Shown here: piece by piece, positions 1-12,800 of the stretch
How positions within the stretch are numbered: position 1 is the stretch's first letter
How the letters are laid out: each line of letters starts with the position of its first letter
From: Sitta carolinensis
Lineage: Eukaryota > Chordata > Aves > Passeriformes > Sittidae
DNA length: 64,000 bases
Direction: 5' to 3'
Assembly (NCBI GenBank): GCA_032173965.1
Contig: CM063287.1
Location: forward strand, 7,383,859 to 7,447,858
Position numbers and translations under genes: made by a program
The notes under the pieces: generated by a model
Seen by the model: the letters and a program-made list of their open reading frames with translations, nothing else
Told to the model about the DNA's origin: nothing
Databases searched by the model: none

Positions 1-2040
1 AGCAGGGTATGGGAACAGCTTTAAACTCTTCAGCTAGTTTCACCAGGGCTCAAGAGTCAGGCCCTAGGTTTTATCCTTGTGGGCTTGATCAAATTGCCTA
101 AGGTTTCAAGGTCTTTCTTGAAGATATTTTTTTCCCGAAATGCTACTTTTTAAGAAAAGTTAGAACATTAAAAGTCAGAATTAAAAAATACAGTCACACA
201 ACAGGAAATTTGCAGGTCAGTTTAAATCCTTCTCTACCTCAACCTCGCATAGAGCAAAAACCTATATTTTTGGCTCCCCTAGAATACAATACCTTTCAGT
301 GACTCTTTTCAATTTTTTACTGTTCTTCCTTTAATAGAATAAGTCCTCTTTACTCATTCTCTTTTGTTTAAGAAAATAACATTACTCAAAGACACCAGTG
401 ACAAATTTTCAACTCCTTTCAACAGTCCCCTATACCAAACATCAGCCTGAAGAATGTTCCATCTCCTCATGCCTGCTCCATTGGATGACCTGATAATGTT
501 TGGACCACAGGAATATGTGAACAGGGATTTATGGTTTGGATTACAGCAAGGGACGGGTGTCTTGTGTCCAAACTTTTAGGCTTGGTTCTCTCCTTCCAAG
601 TGAAAAAAGAATGCCATTGCTTTCTCTCTCTAGTTTTCTCTCTGAGAATGCCTGTTCAGAGTTCATGTGTTTTGTCACTGCCACCAAAGCTGCATCATGC
701 CAGGCAGAATTACAAAGAAATAAAAAGAGCTCATTTATTCCTTTTCCATATTTACCTGGCTGTGGAGAGGGGACATCATGCTAGAGCATCCCCTGGTAAC
801 CTCAATGTTGCTTGACCCAGAGCAGATGTGATTTTTCTGAGAGGCTGAGCTGTGTGACAGGGAACAAACTGCTGGGATAGTGGAGACATCTGGTATGGGC
901 TGTGCTTCAGAAGATGTACCGAAAAGTGGCTGCAGTGTCTGCGCTGCCTGGAGCTGCCCGAAGCAGCGTGGTGGGGAGCTCTTACCCCCAGGATGAACTG
1001 TGGATGGCAAGAACAGCTTCTCTCCTGTCTTGGCCAAGAAGAGCAAAACAGGGATATGAGCTGGCAGAGGCACAGCTCGAGTGTCTGTGCAATTAAGATA
1101 TTTCACAGAGATTTCTGTGCCTGTGTAATAAACCCACAACTTTTGGAAATGCAGATGTAACTCTTCCCCACTACACTCAACATTCAAACTTTTGATTTTT
1201 CCTTCCCGATGCTATTTCTCTGATCCAACAAAAAAGGAAAGGAGTCAGTAGTGGTAATCCCTTGGGATCACAGTATTTAACACTCATTTGGCAGGTGATA
1301 TTTACCCTGTTTTAAGAGGATTAAACACAGTCATAATGCAGAATACCAGTCACAGTATCTCCAACATCAGCGATTGCTTTGCACAGTCTTTGCCCTTTTA
1401 ACCACCTCTTTTGTAACACTGGGGGCCACTCCTGGTTCATCCTCTGTGCAGGGACCCAGGTTTTTCAGAAAATGAGATCGTGAGAAAGAGAAGCTGAGCA
1501 AATAAGACACATCAGTGCAGTTGTATTGAAGTTGCTATCAAGGCATTTATTGGTATGCCAATTGCACTTCAGCTTTCCAACTGTACAACTTCCTTGTTTT
1601 TCAAACCGGCTCTCGCTTGTAGCATTTGAAAACACACTGTGGACAAACCATTTAAAAGCAATAGTGCAAAATGCCAGCAGAAAAATAAATGGGGAGGTAG
1701 GGGAAATGAAGGTGTTTGTAAGTTCTGGGTTGTTATTTATTTATTTATTTCTAACTTAATTTGGATTTGGAGTGGAAAGTATGTGTAATCATGTGGAAAG
1801 TAAATTAAGACAGCTCACTCGTGGTTATTAAAGAAACACCTAATTTTTCTGAAAGAGGTGTCTGTTAAGAGATGATAAGATACAGCAGATTTCCAAGCTG
1901 AACTCCACTCCAGAACTTTTTGTAGGGGAGTCAGGGTCCCTCCAGCCCCAGTGGTAGGTCTGGGGCCAGAAGTTGATCCTGACTCTGTGTTGGCAAGGTG
2001 TACTGTGAGGCATAGAGAGGAAGGGGGACTCTTCTTCCCG
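1..2040. other. Non-coding stretch, no gene seen
   Basis: AT-rich DNA without a credible gene. The longest open frame (minus strand, 735-1187, 150 codons) starts at TTG rather than ATG and has no recognisable domain. A short (TTTA)n run lies at 1732-1750. No transposon similarity was recognised. Confidence 0.7.
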
Positions 2041-2815
2041 TTTATTTTCTTTCTTTGCTTCTTTCTAAATCTTCTGCACTTTCACCTCTTTTCCTCCTCA
2101 GCTGAGCTGCCCCCGTGCTTACCTGGCTGTCCAAGCAATGCTCAGCTGGCAGCTGTGCCAGGCAAAGCCTGTGCAGAAGGAGTGTCTGAGACCATGCCTG
2201 TGGCAGCAGCCCATGGGGCTTCTGTCTGATTAATAGAGAGGGAAACTGGTATTCTTCCATCAGTTACCTGAACTCGTGAATGGGTAATGGCAGTAACAGT
2301 GCAGCTCTTGGCTAATGTTCCTTGCAGAAGTCACACCTGCTCCCATAACTGCACTGAAGGACAGTGCTTAACCCTTGGGTAGCTGATTATCTTAAAGCCT
2401 CCCAGAAGGGAAAAGGGAAAACCTTTTATCACTCTGTCTTTTTCTCAAAACCATGAAAAATGGAGCAGATTGGAAAAGACAATTCGAAGGCTGCTGCATC
2501 TGTAGCAGAAAAACAGATGGGGAAAACAAACAGAGGAGGGATCAAGCCCAGGGCAAGTGAAGAAACGACTTCCACTGAATGCAGTTCTTGGTCTGGGCCA
2601 ACCCTTTTAAGCAAATGCGTCAGATGTTCCAGTGAGTGCACACCTCTTACATCATACATGGAAACTGGGATGTGAGGGCAGCTTGGGCTTGAAAGGCTTG
2701 TACAGTATTCTGTGCTCAGACTGTGCTAGTGTGAAATGACAGCTGCAATAAATGGCAAATACTGCCTTTTATGCATGTGCTTGCTATGCCAGCTGCTTGA
2801 ATAAACATTTCATCA
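2041..2815 (+). other. Candidate 3' terminal exon with poly(A) signals
   Basis: A very long pyrimidine tract (2041-2099) ends in CAG at 2099-2101, an unusually strong acceptor-like site. The frame that follows is open to a TGA at 2227-2229 and would encode about 42 residues beginning AELPPCLPGCPSNAQ, which I do not recognise. Two AATAAA hexamers follow near 2747 and 2801, with T/G-rich DNA after the second, as at a cleavage site. Together this resembles the last exon of a plus-strand transcript. No upstream exon is identified, and the peptide is rich in A, P and G without domain features. It could equally be a non-coding RNA exon or chance. Confidence 0.2.
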
Positions 2816-5800
2816 AACCTCAGGCTGGGGACCGAACCTGAGCTCGGATTGTATTTTGTTTTGCCTACCTTATTCCTTAGCTTCCCACCAAGGGTGGAAC
2901 TGGCACCTGGAGGCCAGGCCCACTGGGTTATTTATGGTGGCACATGGTAATTACACATCTGACCTAGCAGCCTCAAGCCCGGGCAGGGTGTCTGGGTGTG
3001 CTGTAGGGAGATGAGGAGTTGGCTGTCTTGGAACGGGAAAATAGGCACAGGATACACTGAGCAGGGAATTTCAGTCAGAATCCATCAGTAGTCAGCCAGA
3101 GCAATAAAGATCTTAGAAAGGTTTTACTACTCATCAGGGAAGTTCTGCACATTTCCTCAAATTTAAAAAGATACAGTAGGAAAGACTATGAGCTTAATGG
3201 CCCAATTTCTGGCTTTCATTAGGTCATTACATTGATTCTTGAGTATAATTCCAACCTATTCTTAAATCCGCTTTTCATTTGTGTTTCATGTGCTGAGTTC
3301 TGCACATCTGCATTAATTATTTTCTTGAATTGTCCAAATATGAAACAATACTGAAAATGTTTCATCAGCTAAGACATGCATTTTCTATTAAATATTTGCA
3401 GCTTTTCTTAGTATAATAAATAAACCCTTGTTGAATAATCACTCTAATGAAAATGCTTAATTAAAAAAGATATTAAATTAATTACTTTATCTGGCTTTTA
3501 TAATAAAATGCTAAGAAAGCAAACATTTTGAAATACTGTAGTTGTAACAGATTATTTTTCTTTCTTTACCTTAAGGCAACTGCTTTGATAAACATTTCTA
3601 GTTAGTCATAATATCATTATAAATTTGTACTAATAAGATTTTCTCATAATTATTTAACATTGCATTAAATATTTCTGGCAAAAGCTACAGAAACAATAAC
3701 TCTGATTATGTAAGCAAACAGAAAATCTGAAAAGTACTCAGAGGGTATTTTTATTGCTTGTTGCATTGTGGGTCGTTTTTTGGTTGGAAATGCTGACAGG
3801 GAATGTGCGTGTGATATGAATGCAGGGTTGTGTCCACAGCCAAGGCTACGGTTGAGTGGGTGGGATTTGAAGTGTGCTAGGAATGTTGTAGGTTTGCAAA
3901 GGGAGTTTTTAGCTCTGATAGTAGCCAGGCTCTTAGGATGAATTAACTACAGGGGTGTTGGGAGCAGTGGGGGTGTTGGGGAGGCTGTTTAGGGGAATGA
4001 AAACCTTTATCTCACTTGCCAAACATGAAATGAATTGTTGGAATAATTTCAGCACTCTGAGTCAGTGAAAATGCCACATGTGCTCATTTCTTAAAATGTA
4101 CTTTTCTGCCTGACCTTGCAATGCTGCTGAGTTCAGTGGGAGAAGTAATGTAAATAAACGTTCATTCCATGTCCCCCCAGTGACTCCAGAGCAGGGCTCC
4201 TGTGCAGAGCCACGTGTGCTCAGGATGTTGTACATTTGTTGTATCCCCATGTGAGCATGGGGACTGGGGCAGGAATACCAGTGTGGTGGTCTTGCCTCTG
4301 ACAATGTCTTGCTCTATGGCCTGTCTCACTATTTCTGTGAATTTTATGTCCTTGGGTTCAAAAATGAGGATAGTAGTAATGATTTACCCTGAAATATGAG
4401 CCATGCAGCTTAATGAGGCCATATTTGTGAAGTTTTCAGCTAGGAATGTGCTATAAAGCTCACAATAGTCACTGAAAGGATTTGAAGGGCCAAGTTCATG
4501 ACACAAAGGACAGGAAGCATAGTCTTTGTAACACTGGGTGACCATCTAGAGATGCTGTAGAAGAAAAAAAAGAAAAATTTTACATCATCACTAACTGCAG
4601 ATTGGGTCTTCCATCTTCTAAACCAGTGGTTTAGAATACACCCTGCCCTGAAGGGAATGAGATGTTCCCCTGTGGTTACCTGGGACTGGGCAGGCTCTCT
4701 GCTGGGCAAGATCACAGCTGTGCTTTAAATGAGAGCTGTCTTAAGGATTCTGCTGGATGTGAGCTTTTAGCTCTGCCCTATTGGTGGTCCACAGCAGGTG
4801 ATGCTGGAGTGAGGCTGGCAGCATCCTTTCTGTGCCAAAATGCTTGAAGGAGCACGAGCAGGGCACTGGCTCAGCCTCATTTGTTCCTTTTCTGCCTAAT
4901 GCCAGTGTCACCATACCATGAGCCATGGCACAGAAGTGAAATGAACCCTGGAAATGCTACCAGTATACAAAATTTTCTTAGCTGATATGAAATTTTCCTC
5001 AATTTGAGTAGAATTTTTAATGTAAAAGCTTTGTAGGCCAAAAGAATTTAACCAGCTGTTCTATTGTGCCAGGCAGTTGGCTCGCATTCAGGATACGTTT
5101 CTTGCTGTTCTGAAGTAGAATAGAAACAGTATTCCTTGTCATATTTAATGTGTCTGCCTTCAGAAAACCAAAAGTTTCCTGTACCAACATTGCCTCTACA
5201 GCAGGTCCATTTAGGTCTGCTCTTTTATGAGTTTTAATATGCCAGTGCTGTGTTCATTGCTCTCATCCTTTACCTACTTTTTACCTGCTATATCAGGAGG
5301 AAGGTTTCTTTTTCTTCTCCTATTTTATCTAGTGCTGAGCCGATAGATGTTTTGAACAAGGCAGCTTAGGTTCAAATTGGGTGTACTGCTAGGGCGGGGC
5401 AAACTGATGAATTGTAAATGTTGGTTTTGGAAAGATGTGTCCAAGGCACTGCAGGTTGTTTGAACTCTAGCACACCACTGCAGCTTCTCTCAAAAAGAGG
5501 AGAAGGAGGGAAGGGAGGAGGCATCTGTAACAAAAATATGTGACAGTGCAGTGTTGCAGAGGATCATAGCCATAGCAAGAATGAGGGATCTGAAGTTAAG
5601 CAGGGGGCTGGGGCAGGAATCACCTCACTTAGTGCAAGAAAATGCTTATCTGCCCCCATGCAGTTAGCCCAAATTCCCCTTCAGAGACAACTCATCTGGC
5701 CTACTTCAGCGCCAGCCATCAAATGACATTAATTAGGATCTAGGAAGAGCTCTTTTCTTGCTGGACTTGGCTGAGAAGAGTCTGGCTGTGTCTTGTGCTT

Positions 5801-6649
5801 TCCACCTGGGTCCTGCACGGGGGTCATAGAGAGGCAGGGCATTTCTGCACCAGTTTAGAAAATTCAGCTGAGACAGGGAGTGCTGGTGCTCTGGGCCAAA
5901 GCACAGGGCCTTGCTCATAACCCCAGGTCAGCAGGGAACAGCCGCATGGGGAATATATGGACACTGCACAGCGCAGCTGTGGAGGATGCTGACTCCTGTG
6001 CTGTAGAGCTGCTGCTTTCGGGAGCGTTGGCCTGGCACCGGCGCTGGCTGGGTGACAGACACACCCTGGCCTGACACAGAAGAAGCTGCACAATCCACCT
6101 TAGTGAAGAAGGAGAAGCCAGCAGATTTCAGTAGCCCTGTACCACCTTTCTTCATGTACCCCGAGCACAGCTCTCCTCTCTTTCACAGTGCACAGCACTG
6201 TATTTCCCAGTTTAAGACACTGATCTGAAGCCAACTCAAATAAATAGGAACATTTTAGATAAAACCATAATTGAATGAAATCTTTACTGCATTTGTTTCT
6301 CAAGTTGTTCCAAAATTCCCTTCACAATAAATTCTTAAAGAGGGAGGATGATTCCATAGGTAAAAAGAAAAAATAAATGTGTGTGTGTTTCCTAATCTGA
6401 AGTCAAGAAACATATAATTTCTTTCTAGTTAGGAACCTTGTTCAGTTTTTCCCTTCATGGATTCAAATACTACCACTATAATCAGCCTTTTTTGGTTTTA
6501 ATGTTCATTTAGAAGTCCATTCATTCAGAGGATAAATTTATCTAATTGGATCTAGAGGCGACATTTCTTTCATTATACAAATAACTATGGAGGTTTTTCT
6601 TTCAAGTACATTAATACTATCTAAAGTTTCTGTTGTTATTCCTGACTAG
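2816..6649. other. AT-rich non-coding stretch
   Basis: No gene is seen. The segment at about 3230-3740 is especially AT-rich and dense in TAAT/ATTA cores (for example TTAATTAAAAAAG and TAAATTAATTAC), the composition often found in homeodomain-bound conserved non-coding elements. Conservation cannot be judged from one sequence. A polypurine run lies near 5495-5522. Confidence 0.4.
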
Positions 6650-6745
6650 GAAATTCAGCTACAGGCAAAAGCTAAGAAAATGGCCAACTTCAAAGAAGCT
6701 GAGTCTTTCTGCTTTATTTTTTTTAATTTTCTTTATCAAAACAAG
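6650..6745 (+). other. Candidate internal exon (96 nt, open)
   Basis: An acceptor-like site, TTCTGTTGTTATTCCTGACTAG, ends at 6649 and a donor-like ACAAG|GTAAAG begins at 6746. The 96-nt segment between them is divisible by three and open in one frame, encoding 32 residues that begin EIQLQAKAKKMANFKEAE and end in a T-run-derived FCFIFFNFLYQNK. The first half looks like a charged helix; the second half is low complexity from the poly-T stretch. No family is recognised. A fully open 32-codon segment is not rare by chance, so this is only a testable candidate. Confidence 0.13.
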
Positions 6746-9380
6746 GTAAAGAATTCATGGCCTTCCTGTGTGTGTGCCACAAGCTTTCTTATTTTTCCCT
6801 TGTAACCATTATAACCTAACACAACTTTTTCATGGTTTTGTATGCTGGTTATCCAGGATCAGTTATTAAGCACCAAGCAGGGGGAATTTTAAACTTGAGC
6901 AGCAGAGTGCCAAATTCTGGCACAGCATCTGGCAGGGGATGGACACAACTATATCCCTCCTCTTCTGTGCAATCCCCTTTTCCATTCCCTCAGTTCCCTT
7001 CCCAGCTTTCACCAGAGCACCAGTTCTGTTTAGGAACTGGTATGTCTCCCAAAAGGAGACCTAGGTTTGTAAAGACAAACCTAACTGTAAGATTTTTTTT
7101 TTTCCTTTTCTTTTGCTGCTGATGAATAGAACACTGGCTTGAAAATGGGATTGTCTTCCTGCTGATAGACTGCAGGGCTTATCTGTAAACAAAAATAGTA
7201 TTTATGGAAGTAGGTGTTAGTTGTGGCTTTTCATAGCTGCCTTGAGGTATCGAGGAACTGTGGGAATATCTCTTTTAGGTTTTTTTTTTGCCACTCATCC
7301 CTCCAGTATCTGTACATCTGCTGTATAAAAGAGACTAGGAGAACAAAGACCATTGTGGATCTCATGGGTGTTTGATTCATCAGCTCTCTTTCTGCTTACA
7401 GAAAGTTTGGCCTGGCTGAAAAATATTGTGTATAAGTGCCAGAAAATATTTCAGTTTCTCTGGTCTAGTTTGAGATTTTAAAACTTTTCGAGAGTAAGGA
7501 ATTTAGAAGCATCTTTCAAAATACCCCTTTAGACATCCAGCTATTAGATTATTTAGAAAAGTGTCAGGGAAGAAACCTTTGATGAGGTAGCAACTGGATT
7601 TCAAACGAAGGACCAAACCACAAGAAATATCAACAGGGAGAAATACATAATATATTTCCCAGAATTTCTTTTGGTGAAATCTTTGTATTACTTGTGATTT
7701 ATTGCCTAGTTGTGTGCTCAGAAAATAATTTCACTTTCACTATTTTTCTTATCAGATGTCCATAACATATAACTATTGGATTTTTATTTATTTCCTAATT
7801 TCCAGTCTAGAATCTTTAAAACAAACTTAGGGGGCTTAGGGTTTTATTCCTTTCCTTGGTTACCACCAGCAGTAGAGATTATTCAGGCCAAACTAAAAGG
7901 ACAAGTATCAAATTTAACAGAGAGGGGGAACAAAACAGGAAAAAAATAATAAAAAAAAGGACATTAGAGATCCTCTCATATTTTATGCTTTAAATGTGCC
8001 CACTAGTTTCACTTCCAGTACAAGGCAGTGCACTGTGGCACTTATGAAAACATGGCAAGTAAATAGGAGGGGAGACATGGAATGAAGGGGATGTTTTAAT
8101 CAAGTCAGGTTTACCTGCAAACAGGTAGGCTCAGCTGGGCTCAGGTCTTCCTGCTGAAGGATGAGGGGGAGGATCAGGGAGAGTTTGGATCCTCAGTCCT
8201 CTCTGAGTTGTGAGCTGCCCAATATTGCATCCCAAAGGAGGACTAGCTCTGCCAGCTGATTTGCTCTGGTTGAAAAAGCCAAGTTTGCTGAAACAGTAGG
8301 GTTTTGCAAAGATGGCTCATTTTAAATGAGAGGGAATGATTATGCTGGCAGCTTAGCAGCCAGATACAAGGGACAGTGACTTTTAAAAGACATTTTTTTA
8401 AAGCTCTTTTGGGCACAAAGGTATATAACTGGGTAATTTTTTTTTTTTTTTTTTTTTTTTGTTTTTTTTTTTGTTTACAAGTAACACCTAAATGGGATGT
8501 AGCCATTTTGTATGGTTTTCCTGCTCTTTCTGTGTTTTAAAGAGAGCAGTCCTTTATATTGGGGGCCTAGCTGGAAAAGAGAAAATGCCCATGTGGTCTA
8601 AACATCCCACTGGGGAAGGCAGCAGGGATGCTCTCAGGGCTCTGAGAAAGAAGTTACAAACATGAGACTGAAAGAGGAAAGGAGAACAATGGAAATGCAG
8701 ATAACTTCCAACCTATGGAAAAAATACTGTTCAGGAGTATCAAAGTCTGTGCTGTGGTTAGTCATCAAGTGAAGAGAGGACAATGGACCTGCACAAGATG
8801 ATGACATTGAGAGTAAAGATTCTGAGGGAGAAAATGGGAAAGGAGGTTTAGCTGAGAATAATGGCCAGATAGTGATACACAATTTTTTTTTTCTAATTCA
8901 ACTCTTCTTTACTATTGAAAATTTTGCTCATCTTGCCAATTAATCAAAGTAGCTACCCATCAGGGCTACAATTCAGAAAATTGTACAAAGCTGCTTTTTC
9001 CAGTGGAAGGTGTTCTGTGGAAGCTAGCATGTCCTTGCTCATTTTTACTAAAAGTAATAAGTACCCAAACGAATACATGTGAGATGTTCCAAACCCCAAG
9101 GCTGGCTGTGTGCAGCACATGGCTCACCTGCTGGCAGGGTCTCTGCTCCTGGGCTGTGTTACTTTCCTTTCAGTAACAGTCTACACTGATGGCTCTTTCC
9201 GAAGCAGAAGTCAAATCCTCCACCAGAGATGAGCAGTGTGTTGGAGTTGCTGTCTTCTGGCCAACCATCCTTGCTGTTCCTCCGTGTTAGGAAGTACTCA
9301 CAAATACACTAGCAGGAGAATTATGCTTTTAGGCATCCTATGAATCAGTAACATCTGTATTCCAGCTTCATCTCTCTGTA
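6746..9380. other. Non-coding stretch, no gene seen
   Basis: No supported gene. The main feature is a poly-T tract at 8437-8475. Open frames here are short and arise partly from low-complexity runs. Confidence 0.65.
8437..8475. repeat. Poly-T tract
   Basis: A run of 24 T, one G, 11 T, then GTTT. It has no AATAAA or retrogene body next to it, so it looks like a plain homopolymer rather than a recognisable retroposon tail. Confidence 0.9.
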
Positions 9381-9880
9381 TTGTTTGCTGCCTGTGCAAT
9401 TATATTTTGTCTTCTGCTGAGGTCACTGTCATTGCAATTGTTTTAATTGCAACTGATGAGTCGTGGGCTTTTGAAATCATTAGTGGTTCCTATGGGCTCT
9501 AGAAACAGAATAACATCATTTCTTCCTTGCTGTTCTTAGTCTTCCATGAAAGTGAAATCTATACAGAACTTAATTACATTTTATATCTTATGTGTTGTTT
9601 TAACTCAACTAATATTTACAAATGGATTTGATGAATATCATTGCATTTAAAGGAAGGACCCCCTCTGTGTTGTCTTTTCAAGCTACTGAAAAGAAATCAG
9701 AAAGAATGAGTTCTTTAGAAAACTTTAATTACTAGCTGATTTCATTGACCTGCTAGGCTGGTGGCATCTGCCTTCCAGTCTTTTTAAAGTAATTTCTCTT
9801 TCATTTGGATGTTTAGGGATACATTAGCATGTGGCCATAATAATTACAAATTATAATGATTAAAAATTAGGGGTTTTCTG
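9381..9880. other. Candidate conserved non-coding element (by composition)
   Basis: A repeat-free, AT-rich block with many TAAT, ATTA and TTGCAA words, and a perfect 8-bp inverted repeat at 9432-9452 (TTGCAATT, 5-nt spacer, AATTGCAA). The look resembles vertebrate developmental enhancers, but this is inference from composition alone. Confidence 0.12.
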
Positions 9881-12800
9881 CTATCAAGAGTTTTTCTCAT
9901 TCCAGCCAAAGGCAAAATGCAAGCAAAGATTTCTGTTCTTTTCTTTGTACTAAGGGATGAGATTTGCAGACGAGTGTAGGAGGAAGGAAGCAGCTGATGG
10001 CAAGTTTAAGGAAGGAAGGAAGCGTTTTGTGGGGAATTTTTGAAATCCCTGACTCACATCCCTCTGTTAGAGGGCACTCTGGTTTCTTGTTTCTGGCCAC
10101 AACCTGAAGAAGCTCTTGAGCAGTAAAAGCTGAAGTCTTGGTTTCAGTTGTACTTTATGATTTCAACTCTCTGACAGCCTTGTCTGTCAGTTTTATGTTT
10201 TGCCTTTGTGTTTCTAAACTTTTAAATGTAGTAAATGAAGAGACTGCAGGCATTTAATTAACAAATACTAACAAGTTCATCTGCTGTATTCATCCTCTTT
10301 TTAAGTAGCTGTTTACAACGGGAAAAGACAACTGCATGTCGGTAAAAACAAATTGTGATTTTCATAATTGAATACACCTGTCAATTAAAGCATCCTTGAG
10401 GCACTCCCTGAACCCTGTCTGACCAGTCTTTTGACCCTCTCATCTGCTGTTAGACTTCCAGTTAGAGAAATTGAATTTTTGCGCTCTTTTCCAATCTAAA
10501 TCTTCAGAATATGCAAAGGTAAGACCCATTTTACAGCCACTTCACTTTTGAGATGGGGACCTTCTGCAATTAGGCCAATTACATGAAGACAACTCTCCCA
10601 TTCCTCTCCTAAGTGGGAAAGGAGAAATTCAGTTATACTAGGCACATGGGAGACGGAACCCCTACTCTTCTTCCAGTCCTGGATTTTTCATACAGAAGCC
10701 CAAGAGAGGAGTTGGGGTAGGAGCTTTGAATTCTTTCTCATCCTTTGGCTGTCAAAGGTGGAGAGGTTGGTTTAGTCCAGACAGCCAGCACTGCCAGAGC
10801 TTCACACTTTGTACTGGAACTGCTGCTGTTGCAGCCCATCTGTAATGAATTCTTCAGCAAACAGAGAAGTCCAGGGCCTCTCAAGCATCCCTTGCTTGCC
10901 CAGGCATTCCTGACTCCAGAGCCCTGTGTCACCCTGCAGAAATGGAGGCTTGGTGTGTGTACTGCTCAGAAGTCTCTGTTTGTAAATATTGGACTATGAC
11001 TTGCCCTTTTAACTCTACCACTTGCTTGTCATTCTCAATTTAATAGTAGCATCTAACTAAAACTTATTTTCTGAAATTTTTTAGGAAATGCAATGATTGA
11101 ATTCATTTTTATCCTGGCTGCTTTCTCTGTCCCAGTTTTGGCTTCATACCTTTGTTCCTTTCTTCTTGCCTTTTCCATCTTTGTAGGCAGCTGAAATGTC
11201 CATTTTCCTTTAATAATCAGTCCTTACATCTTACATTAGGCTAAATCAGGAAGGGAAAAATTCCTAAAAACAACCTGAAGGCAATTCTTGCTTGATAAGT
11301 GAATTAATATCCTTCCAAAGAGAAGAGAGAGGAAACCAAACCACAATTAATTTAATAAATTTTCCATCTTAATGTTTCATGGGAGGTTGATGCTTCTTAC
11401 ATAACAGAGGAATTTGTCTACCTTTGTTCCAACACCACAGCTGCTCCTAGCCAGATGTGACCAAGAGTTGCCCTAAATGCATTTTTTTGTTTAATTGGCA
11501 ATGTATCTCTTTTGGGGCATGTAAAGTGTGACCGACAAACATCTGCCATGAACATGACTGCCTCTGCACGAGAAACATGCAAATAGATTTGCACTGCTCC
11601 AACAATCACTGCCATCTTCTGGAAACTTGTCAAGCATATTAGTGAATATTTAGAAATATTTCTGACTTGAGTGTTCTATTTCCTCTTATTTTATTCTCTC
11701 AGTGTCCTTTATTAGCACAGTCATTTACAGGAAAGTTGAGATGTTGAAAGGGTTTTTCTGTTGGGTTTAACTTTGCTGATGCTATTATTGGTGTCTGTTT
11801 TTTTTAAAAAGTATCACTCACCTTTATTACTTAACTAAAATTTACAGTACCCTGGCTGTGCCATCTGCTCCATCACCACTGCAATGTATTAATTTTTCCA
11901 TAAGTTTACTTTTCTTCCCTTTAAACAGAACTGTAATGATGCTAGAGGTCAAGTAAGCTATGAGTTTCCACTACAAAGGTGATTTTTTGGTTACTTTTTT
12001 TTTAGGTAGAGTGGGGTGCTGGTTTCTGGTGACATTCCCTGGGAGTAGGAACCAGGTGTAGCTCTTTGAGGAGGAAGGAGCAGGGCTGGACGGAAGTAGA
12101 TTTCTGTGTGGTGTCAAGCAAATAGTTCCACCCCAGCAGGTTTTTGGGGTTTTTTTTTTTTTGGTCACAGATTTTTTGTAGCATATATTTGTTTCCTGCT
12201 TTTAAGAGAAATGAGAAAAGGAAGCTCTTGCAAAGCATCACCAGTCACAAACCAAAACCACGGCAGCCAGGAAGTCAATATTTTCCCAGTTTTGCCACTT
12301 GTTTTTTGTATCTCTTGGTTAGAGGGGCAGTGCTGCAGTATTATCCTCTGAAAGGAAAGACAGGTGTGAAGGTGCATGAGTGACAGTGTCCTGCTCAGTG
12401 GTGGCTGTGCCTGCAGGGGCTCTGCCCTGTGCCAGCCTGTGTCAGTGTGAGCCATTGCAATGGCACGGCAGGAGCCTGCAGGACCTGGGGCTGAATACAG
12501 CCAAAAAGAGATGCTAGCATCACTGAACAGCTCATTCCTCCATTTGGGGCTGCTAGAACAGTTGTGCAGTCCCATGGAAGTCCCAAAAATCGATTATTGG
12601 GAGTAATTAAAGGCCAAATTATCGTGGACCTCCCCAGAGGGCAGCGTTAATTTTGTGCAAACTTAGCTGTGATATTTCTCAGTTCTGGGAGCTCCATTTG
12701 TGGCTAACTGGACATTCATGTATCAAAGTTCTAAACTTCACAGACTTTGATCCTCAAGTTGCTCTCTCACAACAGGAAACAGAGATGAGCATTTCCGTGG

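Noticed and set aside
10462..10518. 57-nt exon-like segment (TTCCAG before, GTAAGA after, one open frame)
   Set aside because: Weak pyrimidine tract and very short; such pseudoexons are common by chance.
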